From positions 1 to 64,000 of the forward strand of contig JAURZE010000009.1 of the NCBI GenBank assembly GCA_030653545.1: a stretch of DNA of 64,000 nt. Reading direction: 5' to 3'. The notes below the pieces were generated by a model. That model was not told the DNA's origin. It worked only from the letters and a program-made list of their open reading frames with translations, and searched no databases. Both the position numbers and the translations under genes were made by a program. Within the stretch, counting starts at the first letter, position 1, and each line of letters begins with the position of its first letter. Positions 45,964-55,472 of the stretch are shown piece by piece. The stretch comes from Nitrospira sp. (GTDB taxonomy: Bacteria; Nitrospirota; Nitrospiria; Nitrospirales; Nitrospiraceae).

Positions 45964-46578
45964 TCAAGGCACCATGACCACATCACCGCGCTGCAACAAC
46001 GCATTGCGCTCCAGATTCTTCCCCCGTTTGAGATCTCCATAGGGAACGGGAATCACCTGTTGCTCGCCATTGATACGCCGGATGATTCGAATATCGTTTT
46101 CAGACGCAAACGGCGTCAGCCCGCCGGCAAGACTCAATGCCTGCAGGACATCCGTCGTGTGACCGATCATGAACTCGCCGGGCTTGTTGACGCGGCCCAG
46201 CACATAGACCCGGTAGCTCAGTACTTTGATCGCCGCGACCGAGACATTCGGGTTGGGAATAAACTTCGCCAGCCGCTTGGCGATATCCGCCCGCACCTCT
46301 TCGACCGTCCGCCCCGCCGCCTGCACTTCACCCACAAGGGGAAAGGACACGAACCCGTCAGGCCTGACGACGACCTCTTTGGTCAGATGTTCATCCTTCC
46401 AGACGGCGATCGCCAGCACGTCTTCCGCTCCCAGGAGATACTCGACGCCGGATCCGGCGCCAGGCGTCGCCCCCGACTTACTCGAAGACTCCAATACACT
46501 GCAGCCGCCGAGCCAGAGCAGCAGCCCGCCGAGAAGCGTCCGGGACAGCATTCGCATGACATGAGAGAGCGGCATCAT
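45964..46578 (-). CDS. Wza-like polysaccharide export lipoprotein
   Basis: A 204-residue outer-membrane export protein. A lipoprotein signal (MLSRTLLGGLLLWLGGC) leads to the polysaccharide export domain (YLLGAEDVLAIAVWKDEHLTKEVVVRPDGFVSFPLVGEVQAAGRT), then SLBB-type segments (YVLGRVNKPGEF, ALSLAGGLTPFA). It is shorter than Wza of E. coli, as in exosortase EPS loci. It starts just past the TPR gene stop (46580); alternative starts at 46587 and 46551 are possible. Confidence 0.87.
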   Translation of the reverse strand: MMPLSHVMRMLSRTLLGGLLLWLGGCSVLESSSKSGATPGAGSGVEYLLGAEDVLAIAVWKDEHLTKEVVVRPDGFVSFPLVGEVQAAGRTVEEVRADIAKRLAKFIPNPNVSVAAIKVLSYRVYVLGRVNKPGEFMIGHTTDVLQALSLAGGLTPFASENDIRIIRRINGEQQVIPVPYGDLKRGKNLERNALLQRGDVVMVP

Positions 46579-46579
46579 A

Positions 46580-48967
46580 TTACCCATCGATCTTCGCCAG
46601 CATGGATTTGGCCTCTTCAAACCAGGGGTAAGCCTGCTTGGACTGGAGCGCCTGACTTAAAAGCTGCCGCGCCTCCGTCTTCTCACCCGACTGGGCATAG
46701 GCCACACCCAGGTGATAGTTGAGCACCGGATGGCTCGGCGCCTGGGCGAGCGCTTGCTTGAGTAGCCTGAGCGCATCCGGCCGATGACCCAGCTTGAGAT
46801 GCACCCATCCGAGCGTATCGAGGAGATAGGCGTTCGAGGTCTGGGTTTCGAAATCCCGGCTCAACAGCAGCGCCCGTTGCAAACTCTCCGCATCGCCTTT
46901 CCGATCAACCAGCAGCGCCGCAAGATTATTGGCAGCCAGGAGCGATTTTGGATTGGACTTGAGCGCCAGCTCGTACTGCGCCATCGCCTCGTCGGTGAGA
47001 TCCCGTCCCTCCAGGCTCGTCGCCAGCATCACCCGCAGCTGTTCATTGTCCGGACTCGCTTCCAGCGCCTTCTTAAGAGCCGCATCCCCGGCGGCCATGT
47101 CCCGCTTGGCGTAGCGGAACTGCGCGAGATGCACCCAGGGGGTCGTCCACGACGGATTCAACTGCGTGGCCGTTTCGAACCGCCCCATGGCAGCCTCGGC
47201 CTCCCCCTTCATCAGCAACACCTCGCCGAGAAAACCCGCCGCATAAGGATGGCCCGGCTGTTCCGCGACAATTGCCTCGAGCCGGGTCTGAGTTTGTTGC
47301 AGGGCCCCGCGCTGCACCCCGAGCCGGACCAGGGCAAGGAGCGGCTCGGCCGCGAGCGGCTGTTGTGTCAACGCCCGGTTGAAGGCGGCCTCCGCTTGAT
47401 CCCATTGTTGCTGCGCCGCGGCCGTCTGCCCTTCCGCCAGATCGACCTTGGCGCGATCGGCCCCGGCGGTACGGAGGCGGGACAGCGTGTCGTGCGAACG
47501 GTCCCAATCCTTCTCCTGCATTTGGATCTGATAGAGGAGGCCCAGAAACGTGAGATTGCCGGGATCGCGGGCCAACAACGGGTCGAGCCGCTTCTTCGCC
47601 TCCGTCAGCCGGCCGCCGGTCACGTCCAATCCGACCAGCACAATCTGGGCCTCGGAGTGAGCCGGAGCCAGGGCGACAGCCTTTTCCAGACTTTCACGCG
47701 CCAGAGCGAGATCGCCGTTCATCAATTGCGCGCGCCCCAGGAGCACGTGGACGTCCGCCGCTTCCGCCGCATCCTTCAAGACTGATCGAAAATCCTGGGC
47801 CGCCGCCTTCCCGTTCCCGCGTTGTAACGCGATCTTCCCGCGCAACAGCAGGGCATCCGACGAAAGAGGATTGTCTTTGAGAATCTGCTCCAACGCCCGC
47901 TCGGCCTTGTCCGGCTGTCCTGCCGCCCATTCCAGACCAGCCAGTTTCACTTGCGCGTCCAGACCTTCAGGTTTCCCTGAGAATTCCTTCTGGATCGCCT
48001 CATAGACCGACTGAGCTTTCGCCTGTTGCTGCGTCCGCTCATATAGCCCCCCCAGCGCAAACCGGATCTTCCCGGAACGCGGCAGATCTTCGAGGGCCTT
48101 TTGCAATGCGGTTTCAGCCTCAGCGGTGCCGCGCCGCTTCGCTAAATACTCCGCAAGAGCCAGACGACGGTCGTCGCTGTCCGGATCGAGCTTCGCCGCC
48201 TCGCGCATGATCGCCTCGGCCTGCTCATACTGTTGCTGTTGGTCGAAGAGAGCCGCTCGACGGAGACGGTGGTCGAGCACCTTCGGTTCCAGCGTAATCA
48301 TGCGCTGGAACGTTCGATCCGCCTCGGCCGGGTTGCCGGCGCGCACATAGATCGTGGCCAGCGCTCCAAGCAGCTCGACGCTGTCGGGGTGCGCGTCCAA
48401 CGCCTGCCGGATCACCGGCACCGCGTCCGCCGTACGCCCGCGTGACGCATACAACGAGGCCAGTAACAGGGCGGCATCGACATCGGCCGGAGCGCCGGTG
48501 CGCAGCTGCTCCGCCTGCGCGATCGCCTGATCGACCCGTCCGCCCACGGCCAGCGCGGCAATTTTGAGCGACCGGGCTCCCACATGCTCGGAATGCAAGG
48601 CGAGCACGCGGTCGGCCGCCTGATCCACCCGCTCGATCGCCCGCGCTTCGAGGAAAAATTTTCCCAACTTGATCCAGGCGCGATCATGCGCGGGATTCAA
48701 CTCCACCACCTGTTGATATCCCGCCACCGCGTTGCGCCAGTTCTTTTCCTTTTCCTCGACCTGCGCGTAGAGGAAGTAGGCCTCCGCATCTTTCGGATCA
48801 ATCTTGAGGACATTCCGCAGGGCCACCCTGGCCTTGGGATAATTCCCTTCCTGAAAATAATCCTGCGCGCGCAGCAGATATTTTGCCTTGCGTTCTTCCG
48901 GACCACCGCAGGACACCAGACTGACCGCCGCAATCGCCGTCACGACGGCTATCAGATATCGATTCAT
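46580..48967 (-). CDS. TPR-repeat lipoprotein of the exosortase-EPS locus (PrsT type)
   Basis: A 795-residue lipoprotein with signal MNRYLIAVVTAIAAVSLVSC, lipobox ending VSC, followed by about twenty tetratricopeptide repeats covering the whole protein (for example AQDYFQEGNYPKARVALRNV, GFLGEVLLMKGEAEAAMGRF). The length and architecture fit the TPR lipoprotein of PEP-CTERM/exosortase EPS clusters. It is probably a periplasmic or outer-membrane scaffold for EPS assembly. It lies between Wza and WecA-type genes. Confidence 0.88.
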   Translation of the reverse strand: MNRYLIAVVTAIAAVSLVSCGGPEERKAKYLLRAQDYFQEGNYPKARVALRNVLKIDPKDAEAYFLYAQVEEKEKNWRNAVAGYQQVVELNPAHDRAWIKLGKFFLEARAIERVDQAADRVLALHSEHVGARSLKIAALAVGGRVDQAIAQAEQLRTGAPADVDAALLLASLYASRGRTADAVPVIRQALDAHPDSVELLGALATIYVRAGNPAEADRTFQRMITLEPKVLDHRLRRAALFDQQQQYEQAEAIMREAAKLDPDSDDRRLALAEYLAKRRGTAEAETALQKALEDLPRSGKIRFALGGLYERTQQQAKAQSVYEAIQKEFSGKPEGLDAQVKLAGLEWAAGQPDKAERALEQILKDNPLSSDALLLRGKIALQRGNGKAAAQDFRSVLKDAAEAADVHVLLGRAQLMNGDLALARESLEKAVALAPAHSEAQIVLVGLDVTGGRLTEAKKRLDPLLARDPGNLTFLGLLYQIQMQEKDWDRSHDTLSRLRTAGADRAKVDLAEGQTAAAQQQWDQAEAAFNRALTQQPLAAEPLLALVRLGVQRGALQQTQTRLEAIVAEQPGHPYAAGFLGEVLLMKGEAEAAMGRFETATQLNPSWTTPWVHLAQFRYAKRDMAAGDAALKKALEASPDNEQLRVMLATSLEGRDLTDEAMAQYELALKSNPKSLLAANNLAALLVDRKGDAESLQRALLLSRDFETQTSNAYLLDTLGWVHLKLGHRPDALRLLKQALAQAPSHPVLNYHLGVAYAQSGEKTEARQLLSQALQSKQAYPWFEEAKSMLAKIDG

Positions 48968-48992
48968 GACCGATCCCTCCTCATATACCCCG

Positions 48993-50618
48993 TCACGCCC
49001 ACCACACCCGAACGGCCAGACCGGCCAGCATCCCGGCCGTCAGCCATCCAAGCCGGACAACCATGGCCTGGTGCATCTGGAGCAGAAGCTCAAACGCAAA
49101 AAACAACACGATCAGCGTTGCGGTTACTACACTCAAATGGACGGCTCCGACCGTCAGATCCGAGAGAAACGGCATCACCACTGCGAGGAAGACGATCAGA
49201 TAATCCAACGGAGTCGTCTGGAATCGCGCATCGCCCATCCATCGAATGGCGAGGACGACGAGCACGGCCAGCGCGACAACCCCCAGCGTCAGCGGCGACA
49301 GCCAGTCGGCCGGCGACTGGCGTGACGACATCTGCGCGTAGTACACCGCACAGGTGCTCCCGATATAGAGACCGGCCCGCACGGCGCTCGCCGTGCCTCG
49401 CGCGATCACCAGACTCCCCAGCACCGCGGCGCCGAGTCCGGCGGCGATCACCCCGACTTCCGCAGGGATATCCCCCGGCGTCGCCAGACAGGCGAGAAGA
49501 TACAACGGCACGAGCAGCGTGAGCGCTCGCAGCGGCCATGCGCGCAACGTGGCAGACGCAACTCCGGCCGTCGCCGGCTCCTCCGACGGAACGACCGCAG
49601 GCGGTAGAGTGGCGGGCCGCCAGGATGACCAGACGAATACCGACAGCACCGATACCGCTAACACCGCATAGACACTCAGCAGAACCGCATCGCTCTGCCA
49701 GCGCAGCAGAGCGGCGCACAGGACCGACAACCCCTGGGCCAGATAGATAGCCGTCACGGCCTGCCGGTGCGACAGGCCCGTCGCCAGGAGTTTGTGATGC
49801 AGATGATTGCGGTCGCCGACAAAGGGCGAGCGCCCCTGCCAAATACGCTGTCCCATCACGCCGGCGGTATCAAGGAGCGGAATGCCCCAGAGAAACAGCA
49901 CGAGCAGCGGGCTGTAGGGAGCGCGGGCCGGATCGATCAATAAGATCGCGGCCACGGCGAGGTAGTGCCCGAGGAACTGGCTGCCTGCATCGCCCATGAA
50001 TACGCGAGCCGGATAGGTGTTGAACCGGAGAAATCCCAGGAGACTGCCCAGCACCGACACCATCAGCAGCATCAGCATCTGGTCGTTGGCCTGGTAGGCC
50101 AGATAGGCGATCCCGGCGAAGCTTATCAGCGACAATCCGCCGGCCAGCCCGTCGAGCCCGTCGGCAAGATTCACGGCGTTCGTCATGCCGACGATGACGA
50201 TCATGGTGATTGTCGCCGCGGCCCAGAGCGGGAGCGCCTGATCGTCGGCGAACGGCATCGCGGTCACTCGCACGCCGGCATAGGCCACGACGATCGCCGC
50301 CGCCAGAATCTGTCCGGCAAATTTCATCCGGTGGTCGAGCCCCACCCGGTCGTCCCACATCCCGAACAGCAGAATCACCACGCCGCCCAGGAGACTGGCG
50401 AGGATCATCCGGTCCTGAGGCGCCCAGAGCAGCACCGCCGCGATCGTGCCGGCCGCAAACGCAATCCCGCCCACTTTGGCGATCGGCTCCGCATGCATCC
50501 GGCGGTCGCGCGGCACATCGATGAACTGAAAGCGCCAAGCCGAAGCGGTCAGCGCCGGAATCAGCGCCATGCAGATCAGCAAGGAACCGATAAAACTGAA
50601 AAACAGCGCGCTAGACAT
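48993..50618 (-). CDS. WecA/MraY-type glycosyl-1-phosphate transferase
   Basis: Starts EPS repeat-unit assembly by transferring a sugar-1-phosphate to undecaprenyl phosphate. The 541-residue integral membrane protein has the Mg2+-binding signatures of the family: GMTNAVNLADGLDGLAGG and FMGDAGSQFLGHYLAV, then the conserved GDRNHLHHKLL. About 11 to 14 membrane helices are seen, including an extra C-terminal part not needed for the core. The ATG at 50618 is preceded by GAGGAAG. Between the TPR lipoprotein and exosortase genes. Confidence 0.9.
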   Translation of the reverse strand: MSSALFFSFIGSLLICMALIPALTASAWRFQFIDVPRDRRMHAEPIAKVGGIAFAAGTIAAVLLWAPQDRMILASLLGGVVILLFGMWDDRVGLDHRMKFAGQILAAAIVVAYAGVRVTAMPFADDQALPLWAAATITMIVIVGMTNAVNLADGLDGLAGGLSLISFAGIAYLAYQANDQMLMLLMVSVLGSLLGFLRFNTYPARVFMGDAGSQFLGHYLAVAAILLIDPARAPYSPLLVLFLWGIPLLDTAGVMGQRIWQGRSPFVGDRNHLHHKLLATGLSHRQAVTAIYLAQGLSVLCAALLRWQSDAVLLSVYAVLAVSVLSVFVWSSWRPATLPPAVVPSEEPATAGVASATLRAWPLRALTLLVPLYLLACLATPGDIPAEVGVIAAGLGAAVLGSLVIARGTASAVRAGLYIGSTCAVYYAQMSSRQSPADWLSPLTLGVVALAVLVVLAIRWMGDARFQTTPLDYLIVFLAVVMPFLSDLTVGAVHLSVVTATLIVLFFAFELLLQMHQAMVVRLGWLTAGMLAGLAVRVWWA

Positions 50619-50641
50619 CACCAAACTTCCTCATGACCTCA

Positions 50642-52276
50642 TCAATCGGGCACATAGGCGGACAGTAACGGCTGGACGGCCGCCGCCATCTGCATGACCC
50701 GGTGATCCGCCGCTCCCTCCGATTCGCCGGGCTGCACCGCGGCCACTAACCGGATCAGGGCCCCGTCCGTCCGTTTCATCGTCAGCGCATCCATGAACAG
50801 GAAGAACTTCACCAGGTATTCGCTCGTCACCACCCGGTGGCGCTGCTTGAACCAATAGAGCACGACTTGTTTCTGCTCGCCCTTCTGGATCATCACCCGG
50901 TTGGCGCGAAACCCGCTCCCTGCCAGGACGTCACCGGGCACGACCACTTCATCGAGCGACGTGATTTCCCAGCCGCCGCCGGGAATACAGGTCTTCGGAG
51001 AATGCGTCGCGCGCCCTTTTTCCTGGGAACGATAGTACGCAGCATAGACATTGATCGGGCCACCGGGGCCTTGATAGTTGGCCAGCAGGTAGTCGTCGAA
51101 ACGCAACACATCCACATACTGTCGCTCCATCACCATCGGTTCGCCCTGCCATCCGGCCACATGCATGGGAAAATCGACAAAATTCTGGCGCGGAGGGGGT
51201 GCGTGGTCGCGCCCGGCGGCATGAAACGACATCGACGTCGTCACGGCCAGGAGTCCGATGCAGGCGAATATTGGGCCGCTCACGACAACCGCGGCGGGAC
51301 CGGAAGACAACGCCGCTCCCGGGCGCGCCGCAGGCCGAGCGACGTCGGGCGCAGATCTAACGCCGACCTGCTCCAGGAGCCACATTTCCGCGCCGAGTAT
51401 CGCCAGACTCAAGACGAAGAGGACCCAGCCCTCGAACGCGTGCATAAACCCTTCAGCCGCTCCGTGGCCGAATCTATCGACGAGAACCCCGATCAATCCG
51501 ATCCGGAGACCGTTCAAGAGCACGGCTAAGGGGATCGCCGAAGCGACCAGCACCACCCGCTTCCATAGGCGACTCTGGAATAGGTACGCGCTCAACAAGG
51601 TCAGGGCGATCAACGGAATCAGGTAGCGCAAACCGCTGCAGGCTTCGACGACTTGCAACTGGATCGGGCCGAGGTCGATGACGTTGCCTTCGCGGAAGGC
51701 CGTCACTCCGATCAGTTGAAGAAAACCGACGCCCAGTGTCGACGACATGAGTTGCAGGGAAGAAGATAGACTCTGTAACAGCATCTGCGGCGGGGGAATC
51801 ATGGTCAGGAGATACCCGAGGGGAAACGCCATCTCACGGGTCGCGCGCGGGCCTGCGACCGCCAGAGCCAACCCGACGATCACCAGCCACAAGGAGAGAT
51901 GCTGAAGAAAATAAATAGTAGCGAGTTCACCAACGAGGTAGAGCGCGAGCCCGAGCACGGCCGGACCGAGGCCCCACCAGGACGGGACCATGCCCGCCGC
52001 CACAACCTGTTCACGGCGTAACCAGATGAGAGCCACCGTGATGACCGGCACGAAGAACCCGTGGCTGAAGTTATCATCCTCCATCCACTGCGTCACCAAA
52101 TACGCCAGACTCTCGGCATAGGCGATGCCGATCAGCACGACGACAGCCAAGGCCGCCCCCCAGAGCATGATCGGCCGGCGACGAGGAAGTCCGGGAGCGC
52201 TGACTTCGGTTAAGACCATTCCACTAGTCGGCATGGACGTCACTCCGGAGAATTCCATTTCGTGCTGCTGTCCCAT
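50642..52276 (-). CDS. exosortase fused to EpsI domain
   Basis: A 544-residue membrane protein. The exosortase half (about 1-310) has several helices and the catalytic triad: Cys213 in VEACSGLRYL, Arg258 in LLNGLRIG and His279 in FMHAFEG. Exosortases cleave C-terminal sorting signals and attach proteins at the surface. The C-terminal part (about 320-540) is the EpsI domain (QNFVDFPMHVAGWQG, and CIPGGGWEI). A fused form is less common than separate genes and resembles XrtD-like layouts. No substrate with a PEP-CTERM type tail was found in the window. The ribosome site GAGGGAC precedes ATG. Confidence 0.88.
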   Translation of the reverse strand: MGQQHEMEFSGVTSMPTSGMVLTEVSAPGLPRRRPIMLWGAALAVVVLIGIAYAESLAYLVTQWMEDDNFSHGFFVPVITVALIWLRREQVVAAGMVPSWWGLGPAVLGLALYLVGELATIYFLQHLSLWLVIVGLALAVAGPRATREMAFPLGYLLTMIPPPQMLLQSLSSSLQLMSSTLGVGFLQLIGVTAFREGNVIDLGPIQLQVVEACSGLRYLIPLIALTLLSAYLFQSRLWKRVVLVASAIPLAVLLNGLRIGLIGVLVDRFGHGAAEGFMHAFEGWVLFVLSLAILGAEMWLLEQVGVRSAPDVARPAARPGAALSSGPAAVVVSGPIFACIGLLAVTTSMSFHAAGRDHAPPPRQNFVDFPMHVAGWQGEPMVMERQYVDVLRFDDYLLANYQGPGGPINVYAAYYRSQEKGRATHSPKTCIPGGGWEITSLDEVVVPGDVLAGSGFRANRVMIQKGEQKQVVLYWFKQRHRVVTSEYLVKFFLFMDALTMKRTDGALIRLVAAVQPGESEGAADHRVMQMAAAVQPLLSAYVPD

Positions 52277-52282
52277 CGTCCC

Positions 52283-53083
52283 TCAAGAAAAATCTCTCCA
52301 GCCGGCCAGTTCCAGCGCGACCAATCCGACGAACTGCGTCCCTTCGATCAACACACGTCTCCACAGCCGGCGCGGTTCGCAGGCAAACCGCCACAACCAC
52401 TCGAATCCCATGTCGCCGACCCAATCGGGCGCGCGCTGCACCGTCCCCGCCAGAAACTTGAATGCGGCCCCGACCCCGAGCACCAGCGGAACATTCAACC
52501 GGTCACGATGGGTGTAGATCCACTGCTCTTGCTTGGGGAGCCCGAGCCCGACCCACAACACATCCGGCTTCGCCTCATTGATGCGCCGGATGACGGCTTC
52601 GTCTTCCTCTTCCGTCAACGGACGGAACGGCGGCGAATAGGCTCCGGCAACCGTCAGCCCGGGGTACTGCTGCGTCAGATTGCCCGCAAGGCGCTCAAGG
52701 GTCAGATCGGTATCGCCGTAAAAGTAATGCCGGAATCCCAAGCCCTGGGTGCCGAAAAAAAAGGCTTTCATCAAGTCGGTGCCGGCGACGCGGGACCGCA
52801 CGGCGCCGCCCTTCCACTGCGCGACTTTCACCAGGGAGATGCCGTCAGGAACGGTCAGGTCCGCCTGCCGGACCATGCGCCGGAAGTCGGCCCGGTTGTG
52901 CGCTTCGACGACCGCGTGCATGTCGGCCACCACGACCCAATGAGGGCGGAAACGCTCGTGGGTGACCCAATGCGTCATCACCGATACGACGTCAGGAATT
53001 TGAATCATGTGGACGGGAAGCCCGAGAATGGGCACTTGGGAAAATCGACTCGCTTGCTCTTGCTCAATCGTCGCTGAAGCCAT
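52283..53083 (-). CDS. WecG/TagA-family glycosyltransferase
   Basis: A 266-residue GT26-family enzyme that adds the second sugar (often N-acetylmannosamine type) to a lipid-linked intermediate. Typical blocks are VVVADMHAVVEAHNR, VPDGISLVKVAQW, FYGDTDLTLERLA, VLWVGLGLPKQEQWI and GVGAAFKFLAGTVQRAPDW. The ATG at 53083 follows a perfect AAGGAGGT. First gene of the transcription unit that runs to 40677, and a Pho-box-like array lies 86 bp upstream. Confidence 0.9.
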   Translation of the reverse strand: MASATIEQEQASRFSQVPILGLPVHMIQIPDVVSVMTHWVTHERFRPHWVVVADMHAVVEAHNRADFRRMVRQADLTVPDGISLVKVAQWKGGAVRSRVAGTDLMKAFFFGTQGLGFRHYFYGDTDLTLERLAGNLTQQYPGLTVAGAYSPPFRPLTEEEDEAVIRRINEAKPDVLWVGLGLPKQEQWIYTHRDRLNVPLVLGVGAAFKFLAGTVQRAPDWVGDMGFEWLWRFACEPRRLWRRVLIEGTQFVGLVALELAGWRDFS

Positions 53084-53168
53084 CGCAGACCTCCTTGTGA
53101 TACGCACGACGCCGGATCCATGGGAGGCCAAGTCTAGCGAGTCCGCCCGATCGACAGGCCACGCCTAG

Positions 53169-53196
53169 CTCAAGTTTGTGTTAACGAATCGTTAAA
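53169..53196 (-). promoter_or_regulatory. Pho-box-like repeats at the head of the exosortase EPS unit
   Basis: CTCAAG (53169), GTTAAC (53180) and GTTAAA (53191) lie at an exact 11-bp period. The same three units in the same order occur at 55352-55379. The site is 86 bp before the WecG-type gene. Confidence 0.65.
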
Positions 53197-53275
53197 CTGT
53201 GGGGAGCTCGGGAGTTGCGGTTGAGAGGACTGAATCCGGCAGGGGGGGGCACCAGACTGGCCGGATAAGGCCGGG

Positions 53276-54235
53276 TCAGTAGACGACTTCCCGAAGCGAT
53301 TCCCGGTGTGCCTGAAACCAGGACACCGTTTTTTCAATGCCTTCCGGCAGGGACTGTTGCGCCCGGAAGTGGAACAACTCTGCGGCTTTGGAGACGTCGA
53401 CGCACCGGCGGGGCTGCCCGTTGGGCTTGCGCTCATCCCAGACAAACTCCCCGGAATAGCCGACTTTCTGAGCAACCAGCATAGCCAGATCCCGGATCGA
53501 GATTTCCAGCCCGCTCCCCAGATTGACCGGTTCGCTTTGATCATACTGTTCCGCCGCCGCCAGGATGCCCTCTGCCGCATCCTCGACGTACAGGAATTCA
53601 CGAGTGGGCGTCCCGTCTCCCCAGATCGTCACGGCGGTCGCGCCCTGCTCTTGGGCTTCGGTGCACTTGCGGATGAGCGCAGGAATGACGTGAGACGTTT
53701 CGAGATGGAAATTGTCCCTGGGGCCGTACAGATTCACAGGGAAGAGCACGATCGCATTGAACCCGTACTGGGTACGATAGGCTTGCGCTTGAACCAGGAG
53801 CATCTTCTTTGCGAGCCCATAAGGAGCATTGGTCTCCTCCGGATAACCGTCCCAGAGCGCCGCTTCTTGAAAGGGAATGGGCGCATGCTTCGGGTACGCG
53901 CAGATCGTGCCGAGCGCCACGAATTTCTTGAGGCCGCGGCGCCGTCCGACTTCCATCAATTGCGCGCCCATCATCAGATTGTCGTAGAAAAATTGCCCGG
54001 CGCAGGCCTGATTGGCGCCGATCCCCCCGACACGAGCCGCTAGATGAAGGACCAGATCAGGGCGGGCGTCATCATACAGCCGTTCGACGGCATCCATTGT
54101 AACCAGGTCATAGTCCCGGCTCCTCGGCACCACGATCGCTCGACATCCGCGCTCTCTCAGCTTCTCCACAACGTAAGAGCCCAGAAAGCCGGCGCCGCCC
54201 GTTACCACAACCCTTTGATCTCTCCAGAAGTGCAT
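53276..54235 (-). CDS. fcl: GDP-L-fucose synthase
   Basis: An epimerase/reductase that makes GDP-L-fucose from GDP-4-keto-6-deoxymannose. The 319-residue protein has the NAD(P)-binding start [18 protein letters not shown], the catalytic YxxxK in APYGLAKKM, and the Cys in GTICAYPKH. The start overlaps the gmd stop by 34 bp, so the two are coupled. It provides fucose for the EPS. Confidence 0.92.
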   Translation of the reverse strand: MHFWRDQRVVVTGGAGFLGSYVVEKLRERGCRAIVVPRSRDYDLVTMDAVERLYDDARPDLVLHLAARVGGIGANQACAGQFFYDNLMMGAQLMEVGRRRGLKKFVALGTICAYPKHAPIPFQEAALWDGYPEETNAPYGLAKKMLLVQAQAYRTQYGFNAIVLFPVNLYGPRDNFHLETSHVIPALIRKCTEAQEQGATAVTIWGDGTPTREFLYVEDAAEGILAAAEQYDQSEPVNLGSGLEISIRDLAMLVAQKVGYSGEFVWDERKPNGQPRRCVDVSKAAELFHFRAQQSLPEGIEKTVSWFQAHRESLREVVY

Positions 54236-55245
54236 AACTCCGCCTTTGCCTGGACACCGGTGAGGCGCTGCTGTTCCGCGTCCATGTCGGCCCGCACCAT
54301 CGTCCGGACCAGGTCATGGAAAGACATCGTAGGCCGCCACCCCAAATCGCGGGCTACTTTGCTCGCATCGCCGATCAGCAGATCCACTTCGGTCGGACGG
54401 TAATAGCGAGGATCGATCTTCACGTACTGCGTCCAATCCAAATCGAGGACACCGAAGGCCACATCCAGCAACTCCCGCACGGAATGGGTTTCTCCGGTCG
54501 CGACGACATAATCATCGGGGCGATCGGCCTGCAGCATCATCCACATGGCCTCTACGTAGTCACCGGCAAATCCCCAATCGCGCTTCGCGTCGAGGTTGCC
54601 CAGAAACAGTTCGTGTTGCAGGCCGAGCTTGATGCGCGCGGCCGACTTGGTGATTTTCCGGCTGACGAATGTTTCCCCGCGGCGCGGCGACTCGTGATTG
54701 AACAGGATCCCGTTGCAGGCGAACATCCCGTACGCCTCGCGGTAGTTTACGGTCATCCAATGCGCATAGAGCTTGGCCACGCCATAGGGGCTCCGGGGAT
54801 AGAAGGGCGTGGTTTCGCGCTGGGGGATTTCCTGAACCTTGCCGAACATCTCGCTGGAAGAGGCTTGATAGAATCTTGGCCGGAGTCCGGTTTCACGAAC
54901 CGCCTCCAATAGCCGTAAGGTTCCGAGACCCGTGACCTCACTGGTGTATTCCGGGATATCGAAACTCACGCGCACATGGCTTTGCGCCCCCAGATTATAA
55001 ATTTCATCGGGCTGGACACGGCGCAGCACCTTATTTAAGGAACTCGCGTCGTTGAGGTCTCCATAGACCAGGCGCAACCGCGCCTCGGGGAGATGCGGAT
55101 CTTCATAAATCTGGTCGATGCGAGCAGTATTGAAAGAACTGGATCGGCGAATGATCCCGTATACCTCATAGCCCTTCGCCAACAAGAGTTCGGCAAGATA
55201 CGATCCATCCTGCCCTGTAATTCCCGTGATCAATGCCTTCTTCAT
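54202..55245 (-). CDS. gmd: GDP-mannose 4,6-dehydratase
   Basis: Converts GDP-mannose to GDP-4-keto-6-deoxymannose, the precursor of fucose or rhamnose. The 347-residue product begins [21 protein letters not shown], with [13 protein letters not shown], the SSSEMFG triad region and [21 protein letters not shown]. The ATG at 55245 has GGGAGGCG. The frame continues upstream without homology. The next gene, fcl, overlaps its end. It follows a Pho-box-like array and heads its own two-gene unit. Confidence 0.95.
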   Translation of the reverse strand: MKKALITGITGQDGSYLAELLLAKGYEVYGIIRRSSSFNTARIDQIYEDPHLPEARLRLVYGDLNDASSLNKVLRRVQPDEIYNLGAQSHVRVSFDIPEYTSEVTGLGTLRLLEAVRETGLRPRFYQASSSEMFGKVQEIPQRETTPFYPRSPYGVAKLYAHWMTVNYREAYGMFACNGILFNHESPRRGETFVSRKITKSAARIKLGLQHELFLGNLDAKRDWGFAGDYVEAMWMMLQADRPDDYVVATGETHSVRELLDVAFGVLDLDWTQYVKIDPRYYRPTEVDLLIGDASKVARDLGWRPTMSFHDLVRTMVRADMDAEQQRLTGVQAKAELCTSGEIKGLW

Positions 55246-55351
55246 GACGCCTCCCGGGTCCAACCTGGCCGCCCCATGCCTCGCGCTGATGATCGCCCTT
55301 TGGCAGCGGGGGGAGTGTAGCGACCTCTGCAAGATCCGATGCCACAGAGGG

Positions 55352-55379
55352 CTCAAGACTCCGTTAACAAAACGTTAAA
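55352..55379 (-). promoter_or_regulatory. Pho-box-like repeats at the head of the gmd-fcl unit
   Basis: CTCAAG (55352), GTTAAC (55363) and GTTAAA (55374) are spaced 11 bp apart, matching the units at 53169-53196 in sequence and order. It is 107 bp before gmd. Confidence 0.65.
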
Positions 55380-55472
55380 TTATTCATCAACGGATCGGGG
55401 ATGGAGAGGACTGCGCAGCCGCACCAGACCGGCAGTCCCGCGGTGGAGGGAAACAAGCGGTGGAGCAACCGG

